DNA of 64,000 bases, taken from NCBI GenBank assembly GCA_015272395.1, contig JACYLQ010000037.1, positions 40,882 through 104,881 of the forward strand. The letters run 5' to 3'. Position 1 is the stretch's first letter, and each line of letters begins with the position of its first letter. Source of the stretch: Calothrix sp. C42_A2020_038 (GTDB taxonomy: Bacteria; Cyanobacteriota; Cyanobacteriia; Cyanobacteriales; Nostocaceae). This document shows, in pieces, positions 43,928-53,481 of this stretch. Both the position numbers and the translations under genes were made by a program. The notes beneath the pieces were generated by a model. It did no database searches. It was given only the letters and a program-made list of their open reading frames with translations, and was not told the origin of the DNA.

Positions 43928-44518
43928 ATGCAAGTAAGAGAAAAGCGGTATTATACCGTAGAAGAATACTTAGCTTTGGAGGAAAAAGCCAACTCCAAAA
44001 GCGAGTATATAAATGGAGAGATTATTCCGATAGCAGGTGCAAGTGATAATCACAATCAAATAGCGCTAAACTTTAGTACTGAATTAAATTTTGCGTTTAA
44101 AAGACAAAATTACAGGGTTTATATAAGCGATATGCGTCTTTGGATACCAAAGCAACGTATTTACACATACCCGGATGTAATGGTTGTAGCAGGTGAATCA
44201 GAATTTTTGGAAAATCGTAAAGATATAATTACCAATCCAAAAGTAATAATTGAAGTTTTATCAAAATCTACTGAAAGCTATGACAGAGAAGATAAGTTTA
44301 AAGCATATAGTACAATACCTTCGTTTGAAGAATACTTACTAATCGAACAAGATGAAATTTATATACGGCAATATTCAAAAACAGCTAATAAGCGCTGGTC
44401 TTTACAAGAATATGATGACGAAGATGAAAAAATTTCTTTAGTGACTGTTCCGTTTGAAATTACGTTGCAGGATTTGTATAATAAAGTAAAATTTGATACT
44501 CTTCAAACAGTTCTTTAA
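43928..44518 (+). CDS. Uma2-family endonuclease-fold protein (DUF820)
   Basis: 196 residues. The pattern YTVEEYLALEEKANSKSEYI, the motif TYPDVMVV, and IIEVLSKSTESYDREDKF match Uma2/DUF820 proteins of cyanobacteria, which have a PD-(D/E)XK fold (Asp in YPDV, Glu in IIEVLS). They are abundant and of uncertain role, often multiplied across the genome. Followed by a family A repeat fragment. Confidence 0.93.
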   Translation: MQVREKRYYTVEEYLALEEKANSKSEYINGEIIPIAGASDNHNQIALNFSTELNFAFKRQNYRVYISDMRLWIPKQRIYTYPDVMVVAGESEFLENRKDIITNPKVIIEVLSKSTESYDREDKFKAYSTIPSFEEYLLIEQDEIYIRQYSKTANKRWSLQEYDDEDEKISLVTVPFEITLQDLYNKVKFDTLQTVL

Positions 44519-44586
44519 AACGCTCTAAATTCTTTAATTATTATATCAAATTCTTCTTGGCTGTTAATAAGTTTATCAAATTTTTC

Positions 44587-44658
44587 AGGTTCAGGCAGGG
44601 ATGCCTGAACCACAAGAAATTATTTATACCACCAAAACTGATGACACAGACTACTAAT
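44587..44658. mobile_element. MITE-like family A, partial copy
   Basis: CAGGCAGGGATGCCTGAACC, then CACAAGAAATTATTTATACC and a truncated right end ACTGATGACACAGACTACTA. Same interior as the element at 20216, left end missing. Confidence 0.65.
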
Positions 44659-44697
44659 TTGAGTAAAAGCGTCTCTGATCAGAGAAGTTGAGGAAGA

Positions 44698-46545
44698 CTA
44701 AAAGTTCTCGAATTTAGCTATTGCATCTTTCATCTTATCAATGACTTCTGTAACAGCTACGCTTCCGAGTTCACCGGACGCACGTGTACGAATACTCAAA
44801 GTGTTTGTTTCCACTTCTTTGGCGCCTATAACTGCCATTACGGGTATTTTTTGTTTTTCAGCGTTGCGAATTAGTTTACCGAGTCTGTCACCACTGAGGT
44901 CAACTTCTGCACGGATACCGACAGCGCGCATTTTAGAGGCGATATCTTTAGCATAATCTAAAAATTGTTCACTAACTGGAAGTAAACGTGCTTGTTCCGG
45001 CGCCAACCATAATGGAAAATCACCTGCGTACTCTTCGATTAAAATACCAATTAATCGCTCCAAAGAACCAAAAGGCGCCCTGTGAATCATAATTGGACGT
45101 TTGCGCGAACCATCTTCGGCTACATATTCTAAATCAAAGCGTTCGGGTAAGTTGTAATCTACCTGTACCGTTCCAAGTTGCCATTCTCTTTCCAAAGCAT
45201 CTTTGAAGATGAAGTCTAACTTCGGACCGTAAAAAGCAGCTTCTCCAATACCTAAGAAGTGGTCCATTCCCAAATGTTCTACCGCGCGACGTATTGCACC
45301 CTCAGCTTTTTCCCAGGCTTCATCAGAACCGATGTACTTGTCGCTTTCGGGGTCGCGGAAACTTAAGCGTGCTTTAAAGTTCTTTAATTGTAAACTTTTG
45401 AACACCGACAATATTAAATCGACTACATTGAGAAACTCAGAGTCGAGTTGTTCAGGAGTCACAAATAAGTGTGAGTCATCAACGGTAAAACCGCGCACGC
45501 GCGTCAAACCACCTAATTCCCCTGACTGTTCGTAGCGGTACACCGTGCCAAACTCAGCAAGTCGCATCGGTAATTCCCGATATGACCGCAGTTCGCTACT
45601 GTATATCTGTATATGGAAAGGACAGTTCATTGGTTTCATGACAAAACCAATTTCATGTGCTTTTGCTTCTTCATCCTCTGCCATCAGAGGAAACATATCT
45701 TCCTTATACTTTTGCCAATGTCCCGAAGTCTTAAATAAATCAACTTTAGCAAGGTGAGGAGTCACAACTGGTAAGTAACCGCGTTTGAGTTGCTCTTGCT
45801 TGAGATAATCTTCTAACAAAGTTCGTAGTAAAGTACCCTTGGGTGTCCATAATGGTAAACCCGGTCCTACTAAGTCGGAAAATATAAATAAACCTAACTC
45901 TTTGCCTAACTTGCGGTGGTCGCGACGCATTGCTTCTTCTTTACGCCGCTTGTACTCTTCTAACTGCTCAGTTGTTTCCCACGCCGTCCCATATATACGC
46001 TGTAATTGTGCCTTAGTTTCGTCTCCACGCCAATAGGCGCCTGCTAAAGTTTCGAGTTCAATAGCTTTTGGATTTAAATCACCAGTATTCTCAACGTGAG
46101 GTCCAGCACACAAATCCCACCACTGGTCACCTAAATGGTAAATTGTAATCGGTTCTTGTTTGATATCCGCCAAAATTTCCAGCTTGTAAGGCTCATTAAT
46201 CTTCTTAATTCGGTTTTCTGCTTCTTCTCGACTAACTTCCTCACGAATTACAGGCAGTTTTCGATTGATAATTTTTACCATCTCCTTATAAATGGATTTT
46301 AAATCCTTCTCGGTAAATGGTTCAGGATTATCAAAATCATAGTAAAAACCATTTTCAATCCAAGGACCAATTGTGACTTGCGCCTTGGGAAACAGCTTTT
46401 GGACTGCCATTGCCATAACGTGAGAAGTGGTATGGCGGATTTTCTTCAAGTTTTCCGATTCGCTAGTACGCGGTAAACTAATCTTTTCGACTGGTTGTTG
46501 TTCTGACTGTTGGGTAGTTAGTTGAGATATAATTTCTGGCGACAT
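44698..46545 (-). CDS. thrS: Threonyl-tRNA synthetase, TGS-less form
   Basis: Charges tRNA-Thr. 615 residues. Class II motifs: FGTVYRYEQSGEL (motif 2) and HRAPFGSLERLIG (motif 3), with PMNCPFHIQIY. The N-terminus goes straight from a short linker into the editing region (RHTTSHVMAMAVQKLF, GPWIENGFYYDFD), so the N1 TGS domain of the E. coli enzyme is absent, as reported for a cyanobacterial ThrRS. The C-terminal anticodon-binding domain is intact (PVMAVIGAKEVE). Upstream spacer of about 700 bases. Confidence 0.95.
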   Translation of the reverse strand: MSPEIISQLTTQQSEQQPVEKISLPRTSESENLKKIRHTTSHVMAMAVQKLFPKAQVTIGPWIENGFYYDFDNPEPFTEKDLKSIYKEMVKIINRKLPVIREEVSREEAENRIKKINEPYKLEILADIKQEPITIYHLGDQWWDLCAGPHVENTGDLNPKAIELETLAGAYWRGDETKAQLQRIYGTAWETTEQLEEYKRRKEEAMRRDHRKLGKELGLFIFSDLVGPGLPLWTPKGTLLRTLLEDYLKQEQLKRGYLPVVTPHLAKVDLFKTSGHWQKYKEDMFPLMAEDEEAKAHEIGFVMKPMNCPFHIQIYSSELRSYRELPMRLAEFGTVYRYEQSGELGGLTRVRGFTVDDSHLFVTPEQLDSEFLNVVDLILSVFKSLQLKNFKARLSFRDPESDKYIGSDEAWEKAEGAIRRAVEHLGMDHFLGIGEAAFYGPKLDFIFKDALEREWQLGTVQVDYNLPERFDLEYVAEDGSRKRPIMIHRAPFGSLERLIGILIEEYAGDFPLWLAPEQARLLPVSEQFLDYAKDIASKMRAVGIRAEVDLSGDRLGKLIRNAEKQKIPVMAVIGAKEVETNTLSIRTRASGELGSVAVTEVIDKMKDAIAKFENF

Positions 46546-47252
46546 CGGCTGTTTTACCTTTGGCGAAGCAATTTTGACTTGTAATTATTTAACTTGTACT
46601 TTTGCAGAAAAATACTTTCGATTCTAACATGGCAAAGGTTTGTGAATCATAAGCGTGTTAAAAAAGCTTGGCATCAATTCAGCCATAGGAATTAAGCTTT
46701 CAGAGAGCAGGCACACACAAACTTGAACCAGGAAATACTGCTTTCAGGCGATAATTACTCTAATAATTCTTAATAAAATATTCATATTCATTTCATTTTT
46801 ACTTTAGTCAGCTTGAATGTTCAGTTCTCTGTAAACATCTGTCTTCTGAGGCATTGACTAATTATAATCATGAGGATTTAAAATAAAAGGCCAAATCAAT
46901 TTGCTTTTAATTTCCTGTAATGTTAACTTTAATATTCAAACTACAAGGTTAATCTGTTGGTATAGCCCAATCACAATTACAAATGATAATTATGATTTAT
47001 TGGCTCTGTATCTATGTTAACGGTAGTTTTGGCTGTAGATGATAAATTCGTCAAAGACTTAAATCGCACACGTGTTCTCTATCTACTAAAGCTCTCACAG
47101 GAAATAAATAGAATCTATTATAATAGTATTTTGTAGCCGTTGCTACAAAATGACGGATATGGAATGTATTGTATGATTCTATGAAAAATGAATGTTAAGA
47201 ATCGTTAAAAAAGTTAATATTAATAAGAAAGTTAGAAGTATGCTTCTCATTT
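46546..47252. other. Divergent spacer upstream of thrS and DUF2605 gene
   Basis: About 700 bases with no gene. Notable items are a perfect palindrome ATTTTGTAGC-CGTT-GCTACAAAAT (47128-47151) and a TGATAATTATGATT sequence near 46984 that weakly resembles a Fur/Zur-type box. I see no T-box and no tRNA. Confidence 0.5.
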
Positions 47253-47570
47253 ATGCAGGACTCAAATTTGTCGCAACCGGAACTACTTAAATCGGTTTTA
47301 GAGCCTCTGTTGGAGGATTTTCAGTATTGGTTTGCGCGCGCGCGCAACTTGCTGGAGACTGAGCGGATTAATTTTATGAGTACAGAGCAGCAGTCGGACT
47401 TGCTATTGCGAGTAAAGCAAGCGCAAGAAGAGGTAATTAGCGCAAAAATGCTATTTACCGCGACAGAAGGGCAAGTTGGAATCGATATGGAAGCTTTAAT
47501 GCCTTGGCATCAGCTGGTTACCGAATGCTGGAATGTAGCTACACGGTTTCGCCAAGAGCGGAGAGCGTAG
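47253..47570 (+). CDS. DUF2605 family protein
   Basis: 105 residues, helical, with no signal or membrane segment. The stretch SVLEPLLEDFQYWFARARNL and the end ECWNVATRFRQERRA match DUF2605, which occurs only in cyanobacteria and commonly lies next to DUF2973, as here. Function unknown. A GC run (GCGCGCGCGCGC at 47334-47345) encodes ARAR. Confidence 0.88.
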   Translation: MQDSNLSQPELLKSVLEPLLEDFQYWFARARNLLETERINFMSTEQQSDLLLRVKQAQEEVISAKMLFTATEGQVGIDMEALMPWHQLVTECWNVATRFRQERRA

Positions 47571-47956
47571 TTATTTACCTAGATTCATTCTGATTAGCAA
47601 GATTCTGGATTTAAATTGAGATAAATCAATGGCTTGATTAGATTTATATTTAGTCGATTAGTACATTAAAACTACTGTGAAATAAATGATATAACCAATT
47701 TATCTTTGAGTGAAAAGTATATTATGCTACTTGATATTCAAAAATCTGAAATGTAGCTAAGTATCTAAGTTAAAAGTTTTCGAGTGTCATTCAAAAATGA
47801 ATACATTCATATAGATTCACAAACTCAATCGCAAATTCAAATCGAGTTTTCATCAACTTTATTTCCATTAGTTCCCATTACCACAGCGCAAGCTGATGTT
47901 TTACTGGTATCGATTTATAAACCTTTTAATAACACGCTGCTCTTGGAGGAAGCCTT
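47571..47956. other. Spacer between DUF2605 and DUF2973 genes
   Basis: AT-rich, no clear signal. The track ORF at 47784-47996 overlaps the next gene's start and shows no family features, so I do not accept it. A GGAGG ribosome site lies at 47946-47950. Confidence 0.5.
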
Positions 47957-48277
47957 ATGTTACACCTTATTTACATTCTTGCTTTTACTATCCTAGCCAT
48001 TATTGCTGTTGCGAACTTAATTCGTAACCTGATTATGTTTAGTTTCGACAGAGAGCGGACTTATACATCAAGACCAACGCAAGGTAATAGCTATGGCTAT
48101 TTGGGTTCCAGACAAAAATTTGTACCTCATCCAGAATTATTAGATAATTCGGGCAATTTAATCAAAGAGCCTTTGTTAGTGATGCGCTCGATAAATGTTG
48201 AAGACGCGCGTCAACAGCTTGATGCAATATTTGAAGCATCCCCAGGAAAGAAAACCGATGTTCAAGAAGAAAAGTAA
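47957..48277 (+). CDS. DUF2973 family membrane protein
   Basis: 106 residues. An N-terminal membrane segment (LIYILAFTILAIIAVANLIR) is followed by a hydrophilic part with PTQGNSYGYLGSRQKFVPHP and PELLDNSGNLIKEPLLVMRS, the DUF2973 signature. The ATG has a strong GGAGG site. It is paired with the DUF2605 gene upstream, and both are cyanobacteria-specific unknowns that probably work together. Confidence 0.88.
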   Translation: MLHLIYILAFTILAIIAVANLIRNLIMFSFDRERTYTSRPTQGNSYGYLGSRQKFVPHPELLDNSGNLIKEPLLVMRSINVEDARQQLDAIFEASPGKKTDVQEEK

Positions 48278-48349
48278 AGTCAGCAAGTAGGATTTAGGGG
48301 TTAGGATTTATGTTGATGGTTTCCTCTTTAACTCATCACTCATAACTAA

Positions 48350-48473
48350 TAGTTAGTGTCATCAATTTTGGTGGTATAAATAATATCTTGTGGGTCAGGC
48401 ATACCTACCTGACCAATGCACAAGCAATAATACCTGTGCTACAACATATCAAAATTAATGACACGAACCACTA
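48350..48473. mobile_element. MITE-like family A, inverted copy
   Basis: Left TAGTTAGTGTCATCAATTTT, right AATTAATGACACGAACCACTA; the interior TAAATAATATCTTGTGGGTC is the reverse complement of the interior at 20216 and 44587. About 124 bases. Confidence 0.7.
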
Positions 48474-48504
48474 ATGACTCCTAACTCCTAACTCGTGACT
48501 TGAT

Positions 48505-50781
48505 TTACGCTTCAATAACTACTCTTAAGTTGCCTCGTTTTTTAGCTACACGGCAAGCTGTTGTATTTCCAGAACGTTCAAATTCCAAATCGAGAATAGT
48601 TGGGCCGACACGTAGATTGTGTAAACAGAGGTGACTGATTGATTCTGGTAAAGCGGGGTCAATAATTCTTAGGCAGTTATTTGGAGCATCGGGTACAAGG
48701 TTAACAATCATTTGTATTAGTTGGAAAATGCTACCAGTTGCCCATGCTTGAGGTGAACAGGCTACAGGATACTGAACTGGGGCATTGTCACCATCGCGCT
48801 CATAACCACAAAGTAATTCAGGTGGACGTTGATAGGGTTGAACACTAGTCATATCAACTAAAGCTTGGAAAACTTCGAGTGCCTGGTCAATAAGACCAAG
48901 AGAACGTAGACCCATAGCAATCATTGAGTTGTCATGAGGCCATACTGAACCAATATGGTATCCCATTGGATTATACGCGGGTGATAAACTACTCAAAGTT
49001 CTGATACCCCAACCGTTGAACATATCCGGCGCTCGTAATCTTTCAGCAACGCTATAAGCTTTTTCTGGAGTAAATATACCGAGTTGGAGGCAGTGACCTG
49101 GGTTAGAGGTTATACTATCAACTTGTTTACCATCACCATCTAGAGCAAGCGCACAAAAGTCCTGGTCTTCCATCCAGAAATCGCGGTTAAAACGTAGTTT
49201 CAGATTACGCGCTTCCTCAGTCCAACGGTCTGCTAAATCTAAACGTTTTTTCATGCGAGCAATTTCAGCTAAACGTAATTTAGCAGCGTAGACATAGGCT
49301 TGTACTTCACATAATGCGATTGAACCATATGCTAATTCACCCTTACGGTTAACTATACAATCGCCCGAATCTTTCCAGCCTTGATTTGCTAAACCTAGCT
49401 TTGATGTACGGTGATAACTTAAGTAACCAGTATCCTTCATATTTCGGTCAATCCAATCCATTCCAGAGAGCGCATTATTCCAAAGATGTTCTAGCGTTTC
49501 TCCATCATGTGTCCAAGCATAGTACTCAGCGTAAAGCATTAGCCATAAAGGAGTCGCATCAACCGTTCCGTAGTAAGGGGTGTGTGGTACTTCCTGACAA
49601 CGTGCTAATTCTCCAAATCGCAATTCGTGCAAAATCTTGCCTGGAGCTTCTTCACGCCATTCATCATCTGTCTTTCCTTGATATATGGCAAGCAAAGTCA
49701 AAGTTTCCTTCGCGATTTGAGGATTTAACATCAAAGTTTGCGATGCTGTAATTAATGAGTCACGTCCGAATAGCGTTGAAAACCAAGGTACTCCAGCAGA
49801 TACAGTTTTATGCTTACCAAAAGACTGTCGCAACAGATACATATCTTGTTCCGCGCGCTCAATCACTCGATTAAATATACCTTTATCAGCGCGAATCCGG
49901 GTAATTTGCTGTACCCAGTTTTGCTCCTCCATCACCTCTGCTGCTTTTGCCTGACCCAATGTTACAGGTGCGCTGACTGTTGAACTTGACTTATTATTTG
50001 TAACTGGTCTACTGCGATAACCCAATTTTTGTTTTTCATGCGGCGCCAATTCAAACCGCCAAAGTGCTGTATAACCTTTAAAATAATCTGGCTGACGATG
50101 CTGGAATTTAATCCGTGACTCCATTATTGCCCCATCCAAACCTTGATAAGCCAGCAACAATGACTTTTCGGTCGCATAGTCACCATCATGCTCATGTTCT
50201 TCTAATGGCATCTCAATAGAAGACAGTGGTTCAACTAAACGTAATAATCGACCACGTTTTTCTCTACCATGTCCGCGAACCTCAAATAAATCAGCAAAAT
50301 CAGCTTCAAAGCTGAGACTAAGCTCAAAGCTAATTGTAGTTGTACTGTAGTTAGATACTTCTATTTCTTCAAATAATGCCCCATTCAGTACAAGTTCACG
50401 ACGAATACCAATCGTATCAGGTCGTAGGCGTTCGTCAATTCGAGGATTGGTACATAAAACAGATAACGAAAATCCTTTATCAGCAGTACTACTTAGTAAT
50501 ACAGGAGAATGCCCGTCAATTTGCAACTCCAATCGACTCAAAAAGCGCGTATCTGAACAAAATAAACCCATACTAGGGTTGCTATCACCAAGACCGCACC
50601 CAGAAATATTACCTAAAGTATCTGTAACTAAAAATAAATCATCATCTTTAATAGTTAATGTTGGCTGCGGTCTAGAACTAACTACGCATGGCCATTCAGG
50701 GATAGGAATTTGTTCTGCAGGAACAAAGGTTTTTCCGTCCAGCAAAATCTTTTCCGGTGTGATTAATGTATCCGGTGTCAT
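48505..50781 (-). CDS. Amylo-alpha-1,6-glucosidase-type (glycogen-debranching-like) protein, GH63/GH133-like
   Basis: 758 residues. The N-terminal 270 form a beta domain typical of glycogen-debranching-N proteins (CGLGDSNPSMGLFCSDTRFL). The (alpha/alpha)6 catalytic half starts around residue 290 with PWFSTLFGRDSLITA, TVDATPLW, WKDSGD and WPHDNSMIAMGL, carrying acidic residues expected for inverting catalysis. Substrate may be glycogen branches or a glucoside such as those in osmoprotection. Upstream, after 680 bases, is a GT4 glycosyltransferase on the same strand; the pair recurs in cyanobacteria. Confidence 0.88.
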   Translation of the reverse strand: MTPDTLITPEKILLDGKTFVPAEQIPIPEWPCVVSSRPQPTLTIKDDDLFLVTDTLGNISGCGLGDSNPSMGLFCSDTRFLSRLELQIDGHSPVLLSSTADKGFSLSVLCTNPRIDERLRPDTIGIRRELVLNGALFEEIEVSNYSTTTISFELSLSFEADFADLFEVRGHGREKRGRLLRLVEPLSSIEMPLEEHEHDGDYATEKSLLLAYQGLDGAIMESRIKFQHRQPDYFKGYTALWRFELAPHEKQKLGYRSRPVTNNKSSSTVSAPVTLGQAKAAEVMEEQNWVQQITRIRADKGIFNRVIERAEQDMYLLRQSFGKHKTVSAGVPWFSTLFGRDSLITASQTLMLNPQIAKETLTLLAIYQGKTDDEWREEAPGKILHELRFGELARCQEVPHTPYYGTVDATPLWLMLYAEYYAWTHDGETLEHLWNNALSGMDWIDRNMKDTGYLSYHRTSKLGLANQGWKDSGDCIVNRKGELAYGSIALCEVQAYVYAAKLRLAEIARMKKRLDLADRWTEEARNLKLRFNRDFWMEDQDFCALALDGDGKQVDSITSNPGHCLQLGIFTPEKAYSVAERLRAPDMFNGWGIRTLSSLSPAYNPMGYHIGSVWPHDNSMIAMGLRSLGLIDQALEVFQALVDMTSVQPYQRPPELLCGYERDGDNAPVQYPVACSPQAWATGSIFQLIQMIVNLVPDAPNNCLRIIDPALPESISHLCLHNLRVGPTILDLEFERSGNTTACRVAKKRGNLRVVIEA

Positions 50782-51252
50782 TCTCCAGTTTCCACGTAAT
50801 AACAGGTCTAGTTTTCTTCGTCAAAAAAGCGTCAACAGGAAAAAATGTGCCACCTTTTCAACTTTCTGTTGCTGAGTCAATTGGGCAACCAACAAAATGC
50901 CCGTACCAACTCAGTTGGTAAATAAAGTATAAAATTTACACAGAAATTTATTAATTTATGTAAATTTTGAGAAATCTTATAGATTATAGCGTTAGAGATA
51001 GAACCTAAAGCAACCGAATGGTGAAGATTTCCACACTATTGAATGTTAATTTCACGACACAAATCAATCGAAAGTATTATTACAGCTTCTAGTGATAAAT
51101 AATGGCTAAGAATAAAATGTTTTATATTTATTTAAATTATATATCTACGAAAACGGCTTTATTTGTCCAATAAGAACAAAATAGCCTATAAATAACCTTA
51201 ATCGGGGGTTGCAAATGTAATAGCTTAAGTAAGATAGTGGCAATGGATAATC

Positions 51253-51430
51253 AACGGATGTAACAGATAATTAGTTTTAAGTAGCTAAACCTTGTTTGTA
51301 ATAGATAAAAAAATATCATGTCCCGTTAATTACCTACCCCAGTAAAGACGTTACATGTAACGTCTCTACAAGGTTTTTATTAAGGTTACGCTACCGGACA
51401 TGATATAACCTATCCGCTACATCCGTTGCA
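51253..51430. mobile_element. MITE-like element, family B (AACGGATGTAAC ends)
   Basis: AACGGATGTAACAGAT at 51253 and CTACATCCGTTGC at 51418-51430 are inverted copies. The interior holds the palindrome GTAAAGACGTTACATGTAAC at 51342, and a TATCATGTCCCG / CGGACATGATATA inverted pair. About 178 bases. Confidence 0.5.
51342..51369. repeat. GTAGAGACG-type palindrome with GTTACATGTAAC core
   Basis: 28-base near-perfect palindrome (one mismatch), same outer arms as other copies. Nested in a family B element. Confidence 0.7.
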
Positions 51431-51439
51431 AACCAACTA

Positions 51440-51466
51440 CCCAAAATTGATGACACGAACCACTAG
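51440..51466. mobile_element. Family A end overlapping GT4 stop codon
   Basis: CCCAAAATTGATGACACGAA followed by CCACTAG. This matches the right end of the family A element. The terminal CTAG supplies the TAG stop of the minus-strand glycosyltransferase. Confidence 0.65.
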
Positions 51467-52488
51467 ATTAGAACCATTGAATAAGCACGTTCGTACTCAT
51501 CAGCCATTGTTTCGACGCTAAAGCGGCTAACCACATACTCACGACAAATGTGACGGTCTAGCTTCATTGCCTGGGGAACCATTTCAATCATGGCTTCAAG
51601 CGAATGACAAACATAACCAGTTTTGCCGTGAGCAATAACTTCTGGTACGGAACCAAGACCCATACCCACCACAGGTGTACCTGTTGCCATCGACTCAATC
51701 ATTACTAAACCGAATGGTTCACGCCAAGTAATAGGAAATAAGGTTACGGATGCTCCTGCTAAAAGTTTCACTTTTTCTTCGTGAGAAACTTCACCTAGAA
51801 ACTGAATTTGCTCACCATCAATTAGCGGTTCAACTTGTTCGTAATAAAATTCTTTATCCACAACATCAACTTTACCTGCCATTTTTAATGGCAAACCAAT
51901 TGCATGGGCTATTTTAATAGCTTCAAGCGGCCCTTTTTCTGGCGATATGCGCCCAACAAAAGCTAAATAAGCTGGTTGTATGGGTTCTGAGTTGAAAGCG
52001 TAAACAGACGTATCAATTCCGTTATAGACAGTATGAATGTAATTTAATCCTAAACGGGGTTCACGCTGTGCCTCACTAATACTTATGAACTTTTGCCAAG
52101 CAAAGCGGCGGTATATTTTTTCGTTCTCTGAGGTAAAGGCACCGTGGAGTGTATGAACAGTAGGCGTTTTGACAAAGCTGCTGTAGCTGAGAGTTTGGTA
52201 ACCGAAATGAGAGTGAATAACATCAAAATGGTGTGCGTTTTGGTAAACATCAGCAAGAAGCATATGCTCATAGATACCCGGTTCTTGAATATTTGGGTCG
52301 ATTCGTAGTGCTTGTGGATGTACCGTTCTAAGTTTTGCTGCCGTTATTGAATCTCCAGAAGCAAATAAAGTTACTTCGTGACCACGCCGAACTAACTCAT
52401 CTGTTAAAAGCTTTACAATTAATTCGATACCACCATAACGTTTGGGAGGTACACGCTCCCATAAAGGGGCTATTTGAGCAATTTTCAT
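51463..52488 (-). CDS. Glycosyltransferase family 4
   Basis: 341 residues, GT-B fold. N-terminal MKIAQIAPLWERVPPKRYGG and VIHSHFGYQTL; C-terminal donor domain with VGRISPEKGPLEAIKIA and PFGLVMIESMATGTPVVG (the E-x7-E type nucleotide-sugar site). Probably makes a glycoside or polysaccharide unit; the acceptor is unknown. Its stop codon lies in a repeat end, so its C-terminus (SMVLI) may be new. The next gene downstream on this strand is the GDE-type protein. Confidence 0.9.
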   Translation of the reverse strand: MKIAQIAPLWERVPPKRYGGIELIVKLLTDELVRRGHEVTLFASGDSITAAKLRTVHPQALRIDPNIQEPGIYEHMLLADVYQNAHHFDVIHSHFGYQTLSYSSFVKTPTVHTLHGAFTSENEKIYRRFAWQKFISISEAQREPRLGLNYIHTVYNGIDTSVYAFNSEPIQPAYLAFVGRISPEKGPLEAIKIAHAIGLPLKMAGKVDVVDKEFYYEQVEPLIDGEQIQFLGEVSHEEKVKLLAGASVTLFPITWREPFGLVMIESMATGTPVVGMGLGSVPEVIAHGKTGYVCHSLEAMIEMVPQAMKLDRHICREYVVSRFSVETMADEYERAYSMVLI

Positions 52489-53481
52489 GTTTCACCTAAT
52501 GCAGGGAAATACTGGTATACCTGTTGTATACCTGTTTTAAATTCGTGATAGTCTTTCAGCACACTTTCGCGTATGCACACAATCAGTGAACATTTATACA
52601 GATATACTAATGCCTACTGCTATTTAGCAAAAGACCTAATCAGAAAGAAAGTAAATTCTAAAATTTCTTTTTTCCAAGGCATAGAAGAATAATTTATCTG
52701 CTTTTGATTGAATTTTTATCAAAATTATTCCCACTATCAAATCCTTTTCTGACAATGACTCAGCTAGGTGCTAACACAATATTATCTAGTGTAAAATTCT
52801 TGAAAATAAATATTTCAAAACTGATTGTTTTAAACATGATTTTGTGATTTTATAATCTCAACAGAGTTATATTACATGAATTTGCAACATAGAGCAATAT
52901 CTGTATATTGCTAAGTAAATATATTAATTATTAATTTTAGATTAAGTGTAATTATTGAGGTAAAAAAGTTTTTTTATATACTCATTTTGCAAATATGCTT
53001 TAATGTCTATCAGTAACTTATGTCGTGATTATGACTTGATATATTAATCTGGAATCAAAGCTGCGGGTTATTTGTGACTAAAAAAGATCAACTGTGCCAT
53101 ATTTATGCACCCTCTTAAATCTAACGTGTATGATATCTTGATTTGAATAGTTATGCGAGTAAAACTAATCTTTGTTGAAATACTGATACTGTTTCAAACA
53201 ATGGTAATATTATTAATACTTTTTTAATATTGCTATTTAAATTACACAACAAGGCTAGATAAAACTTAACTCACGTAGCTGAGAGTGCAATATTATAGAG
53301 GAAAGTATCCATGTATAATAAGAAAAACAAATACATATCAAACAGGGAACGAACACTTTCGGTGATGCTTTGGCAATCTTTACATATCGCAACCATATAT
53401 TTGAGTTGAAAGACCATTGTAATTTGTACAATGCAGCTGAGAGATGGTTTTTGTCTTTGATTATTGCTCTAAACAAGATAC
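52489..53481. other. Large AT-rich spacer before histidine kinase
   Basis: Almost 1 kb without a convincing gene; the track ORFs at 53255-53542 and 53370-53555 overlap the kinase start and lack features. The sequence is strongly AT-rich with many A/T runs and could hold a promoter or a small RNA; I see no specific structure. Confidence 0.45.

Larger units (their letters stand above)
50782..51462. other. Spacer between GDE-type gene and GT4 gene
   Basis: AT-rich with no gene. From 51253 to 51430 it is repeat DNA: family B ends (AACGGATGTAACAGATAATT at left, CTACATCCGTTGCA inverted at right) enclosing the palindrome at 51342. The family A end at 51440-51466 follows. Confidence 0.6.

Noticed and set aside
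47784-47996. 70-residue ORF between the DUF2605 and DUF2973 genes
   Set aside because: Overlaps the well-supported DUF2973 start by 40 bases, in another frame, with no motif.
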